A stretch of 5,373 bases of DNA from Puniceicoccales bacterium. Its GTDB lineage: Bacteria; Verrucomicrobiota; Verrucomicrobiae; Opitutales; LL51. The notes under the pieces are model-generated. The model worked only from the letters and a program-made list of their open reading frames with translations, was not told where the DNA came from and did not search any database. The DNA lies in assembly GCA_031259625.1 (NCBI GenBank), contig JAIRLG010000074.1, forward strand, positions 1 to 5,373. Direction: 5' to 3'. The translations under genes and the position numbers were made by a program. Below, piece after piece: positions 4,955 through 5,373 of the stretch (position 1 is the stretch's first letter; every line of letters starts with the position of its first letter).

Positions 4955-5373
4955 TTAGTCGCTACTGCTACTGCTATAGCTACTACCACTACTACTTTTC
5001 TTAGCAGGCGGCGGTTGTGGCGGTAGTACGCTATCACCTTCGCTGCTACTGCTATCGCTGCTACTACTGCTCCTCGACCCAGCAGGCTCTGACGGTGAGG
5101 TCTCTAACAGTTTCGAGACATCGACGCCGTAGTCCTTCAGAAGCTCTCTGATTTCCCTTGCCTTCGCAGTCTTCGCTTGAAGATCATCCCTCCACCGTTT
5201 AAAATGGTCCCCGCGCAGAAACTCTTCACTCCTCAGCATGGCAAGAATAGCCTCGCCGCTTTTCCCGTGTCCTCGGAGCCAGGAGAGCAAAACCTCCGCC
5301 ACCGCGATAGGGAATTTTTTTCCCCAGCCGGCCATCGTCGCCCGATGGAGCGGGGTTTGCTGATCATTATCAA
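4955..5373 (-). CDS. Ankyrin-repeat protein with Ser-rich C-terminal tail, N-terminal part outside the window
   Basis: The frame is open to the right edge and 138 residues are visible. The first read DNDQQTPLHRATMAGWG, then a helix-like AVAEVLLSWL; this matches the ankyrin repeat pattern (D-x-x-x-x-TPLHxA, then V-x-x-LL), so the Met at 5335 is inside a repeat and is not the start. After it comes a charged, probably helical stretch (EEFLRGDHFKRWRDDLQ, then KAREIRELLKDYGVD) and a low-complexity end: a Ser/Asp tract (5042-5077), a proline run (QPPP), two Lys, and a final Ser tract with one Tyr up to the stop at 4955. Ankyrin repeats bind other proteins; in bacteria they occur in both host-directed and ordinary intracellular proteins, so the role is unknown. 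The Ser tracts are coded by AGY triplet runs that could slip. It is the only gene here with such low-complexity coding. Confidence 0.8.
   Translation of the reverse strand, partial: DNDQQTPLHRATMAGWGKKFPIAVAEVLLSWLRGHGKSGEAILAMLRSEEFLRGDHFKRWRDDLQAKTAKAREIRELLKDYGVDVSKLLETSPSEPAGSRSSSSSDSSSSEGDSVLPPQPPPAKKSSSGSSYSSSSSD

Noticed and set aside
4955..5335. Ankyrin gene starting at the Met at 5335
   Set aside because: The conserved TPLHRA lies in frame upstream of this Met, so the real start is beyond the window.

Overview
All recognisable genes lie on the minus strand of a GC-rich bacterial chromosome segment. Read in the direction of transcription (right to left) they are: the 3' end of an ankyrin-repeat protein gene with a serine-rich tail; topB (DNA topoisomerase III); a possible 62-residue exported peptide; rpmF (ribosomal protein L32); and plsX (phosphate acyltransferase, cut by the left edge). 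The rpmF-plsX pairing is a conserved bacterial arrangement that links ribosome and membrane-lipid supply. An L32 without cysteines, a topoisomerase III with two C-terminal repeat modules and an ankyrin protein would fit the Verrucomicrobia or wider PVC group. That placement is a guess; no rRNA or other marker gene is present.

Layout: 1-1013 plsX; 1014-1116 short spacer; 1117-1299 rpmF; 1300-1678 non-coding, with a weak candidate promoter over an AT-rich inverted repeat (1365-1383), six degenerate 20-bp direct repeats (1411-1531) and a 98-bp cloverleaf-forming element (1534-1631); 1679-1867 the small candidate ORF; 1868-2216 non-coding, with 'aggaagct' repeats (1973-2039) and a 119-bp cloverleaf-forming element (2054-2172); 2217-4730 topB; 4731-4954 spacer with two hairpins; 4955-5373 the ankyrin gene end.

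The most unusual content is the pair of cloverleaf elements. Their sequences differ, but both fold into a four-way junction made of an outer stem and three hairpins, with only one unpaired base at the junction. That base sits in the same place when the two are read in opposite orientations. Nearly all hairpin loops are 3 nt, of the form TNC on one strand and GNA on the other, and GNA loops are known to make very stable single-stranded DNA hairpins. They are not tRNAs and lack integron attC core sites. The two elements lie inverted about a 422-bp segment that holds the small ORF. A mobile or structural repeat family is a reasonable hypothesis, but copies elsewhere in the genome are needed to test it.
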